7,048 bases of DNA, from contig JAQVEY010000122.1 in assembly GCA_028697515.1 (NCBI GenBank), positions 1-7,048 on the forward strand. Direction: 5' to 3'. Made by a program: the position numbers and the translations under genes. Below the pieces are notes generated by a model that saw only the letters and a program-made list of their open reading frames with translations, was not told the origin of the DNA and made no database searches. Source of the DNA: Bacteroidales bacterium. GTDB taxonomy: Bacteria; Bacteroidota; Bacteroidia; Bacteroidales; ML635J-15. The first letter of the stretch is position 1. Every line of letters starts with the position of its first letter. Of this stretch, positions 6,612 to 7,048 are shown one piece after another.

Positions 6612-7016
6612 TCATTCTGTATATCCCTCTGTTAATTCAATGATATTTCCCTCAGGGTCTTTAATCCAAACAGCCCGCCATCCTTTTTTATTTAATGTTT
6701 TCGGACCGAGAGTTATAGTTGTATCTGTTCCTATTTCCTTCAGTTTGTCATCAATACTATCAACTAAAAAAGCTATGTGTTTCCATCCCGAATAATGTGG
6801 CCCATCTAAAACCGGCTTTTCGACCGGGCTATTTTCTTCCGCCTCAAAAATTTCGAGACAGGTGTTATTTTCGTCATTAATAAAAACTATCTCTTTCCCA
6901 TTTGTTGCAATTATTGTTTTGACTCTTTTAAATCCGAAATATTTTGTGTAAAAATATTCGAATTTTAAAGGATTTTCGCATGTGACACCAATATGAAGAA
7001 AACTTGTTTTTATCAT
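6612..7016 (-). CDS. VOC-superfamily (glyoxalase/dioxygenase-fold) protein
   Basis: This 134-residue protein has the paired beta-alpha-beta-beta-beta modules of the vicinal oxygen chelate fold. The first module starts FLHIGVTCENP (6-16) and ends CLEIFE (53-58); the second starts WKHIAFLVDSID (78-89) and ends with the family signature KDPEGNIIELTEG (119-131). His8, Glu55, His80 and Glu127 sit where glyoxalase I-like proteins carry their metal ligands, so a divalent-metal enzyme is likely. The reaction cannot be assigned: VOC proteins include glyoxalases, epimerases, dioxygenases and resistance proteins. It is the first gene of the visible operon and lies 36 bases before the AGE-family gene. 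Only 32 bases precede its ATG inside the window, so its promoter may lie outside. Whether it belongs functionally with the carbohydrate and signalling genes is uncertain. Confidence 0.85.
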   Translation of the reverse strand: MIKTSFLHIGVTCENPLKFEYFYTKYFGFKRVKTIIATNGKEIVFINDENNTCLEIFEAEENSPVEKPVLDGPHYSGWKHIAFLVDSIDDKLKEIGTDTTITLGPKTLNKKGWRAVWIKDPEGNIIELTEGYTE

Positions 7017-7048
7017 ATTATCTTATATGCATTAAAGTGCAATTATAG

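Noticed and set aside
7028..7041. TGCA-N6-TGCA near-palindrome upstream of the VOC gene as an operator
   Set aside because: Short, with an imperfect centre, and no known regulator site matches; it is easily expected by chance in AT-rich DNA.

Overview
The window is an AT-rich bacterial segment with every convincing gene on the minus strand, so transcription runs from right to left. Strong Shine-Dalgarno sequences are absent from all but one gene and intergenic gaps are very short. Together with the protein styles this points to a member of the Bacteroidota or a close relative (inference; no taxonomic marker is present).

In transcription order: a small VOC/glyoxalase-fold protein (7016-6612); a 609-residue AGE (N-acylglucosamine 2-epimerase) superfamily protein with an extra N-terminal domain (6575-4746); a STAS anti-anti-sigma-like protein (4727-4398); a GlgX/isoamylase-type glycogen debranching enzyme (4395-2272); a second STAS protein (2242-1922); an RsbW-like GHKL serine kinase (1920-1480); a secreted NMT1/THI5-like substrate-binding protein (1467-460); and the first 152 codons of a membrane-anchored Cache-type sensor that runs off the left edge (457-1). 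The gaps are 36, 18, 2, 29, 1, 12 and 2 bases, so these probably form one operon. No internal terminator or clear promoter is visible.

The central idea is a partner-switching circuit (RsbW-type kinase, two phosphorylatable STAS proteins and probably a SpoIIE/PP2C phosphatase) interleaved with carbohydrate-storage enzymes. The order AGE - STAS - GlgX - STAS - kinase, with a probable phosphatase, closely resembles what I recall of the cyanobacterial icfG cluster (Synechocystis slr1855-slr1861), which has been linked to coordination of carbon and glucose metabolism. Here it appears in a non-cyanobacterial context, with two apparent additions: a periplasmic substrate-binding protein without a visible transporter, and a transmembrane Cache sensor as the candidate signal input. 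The working model is that an extracytoplasmic small molecule is read by the binding protein and/or Cache domain, the signal resets STAS phosphorylation, and the free STAS proteins or the kinase act on glycogen breakdown or on an unknown target.
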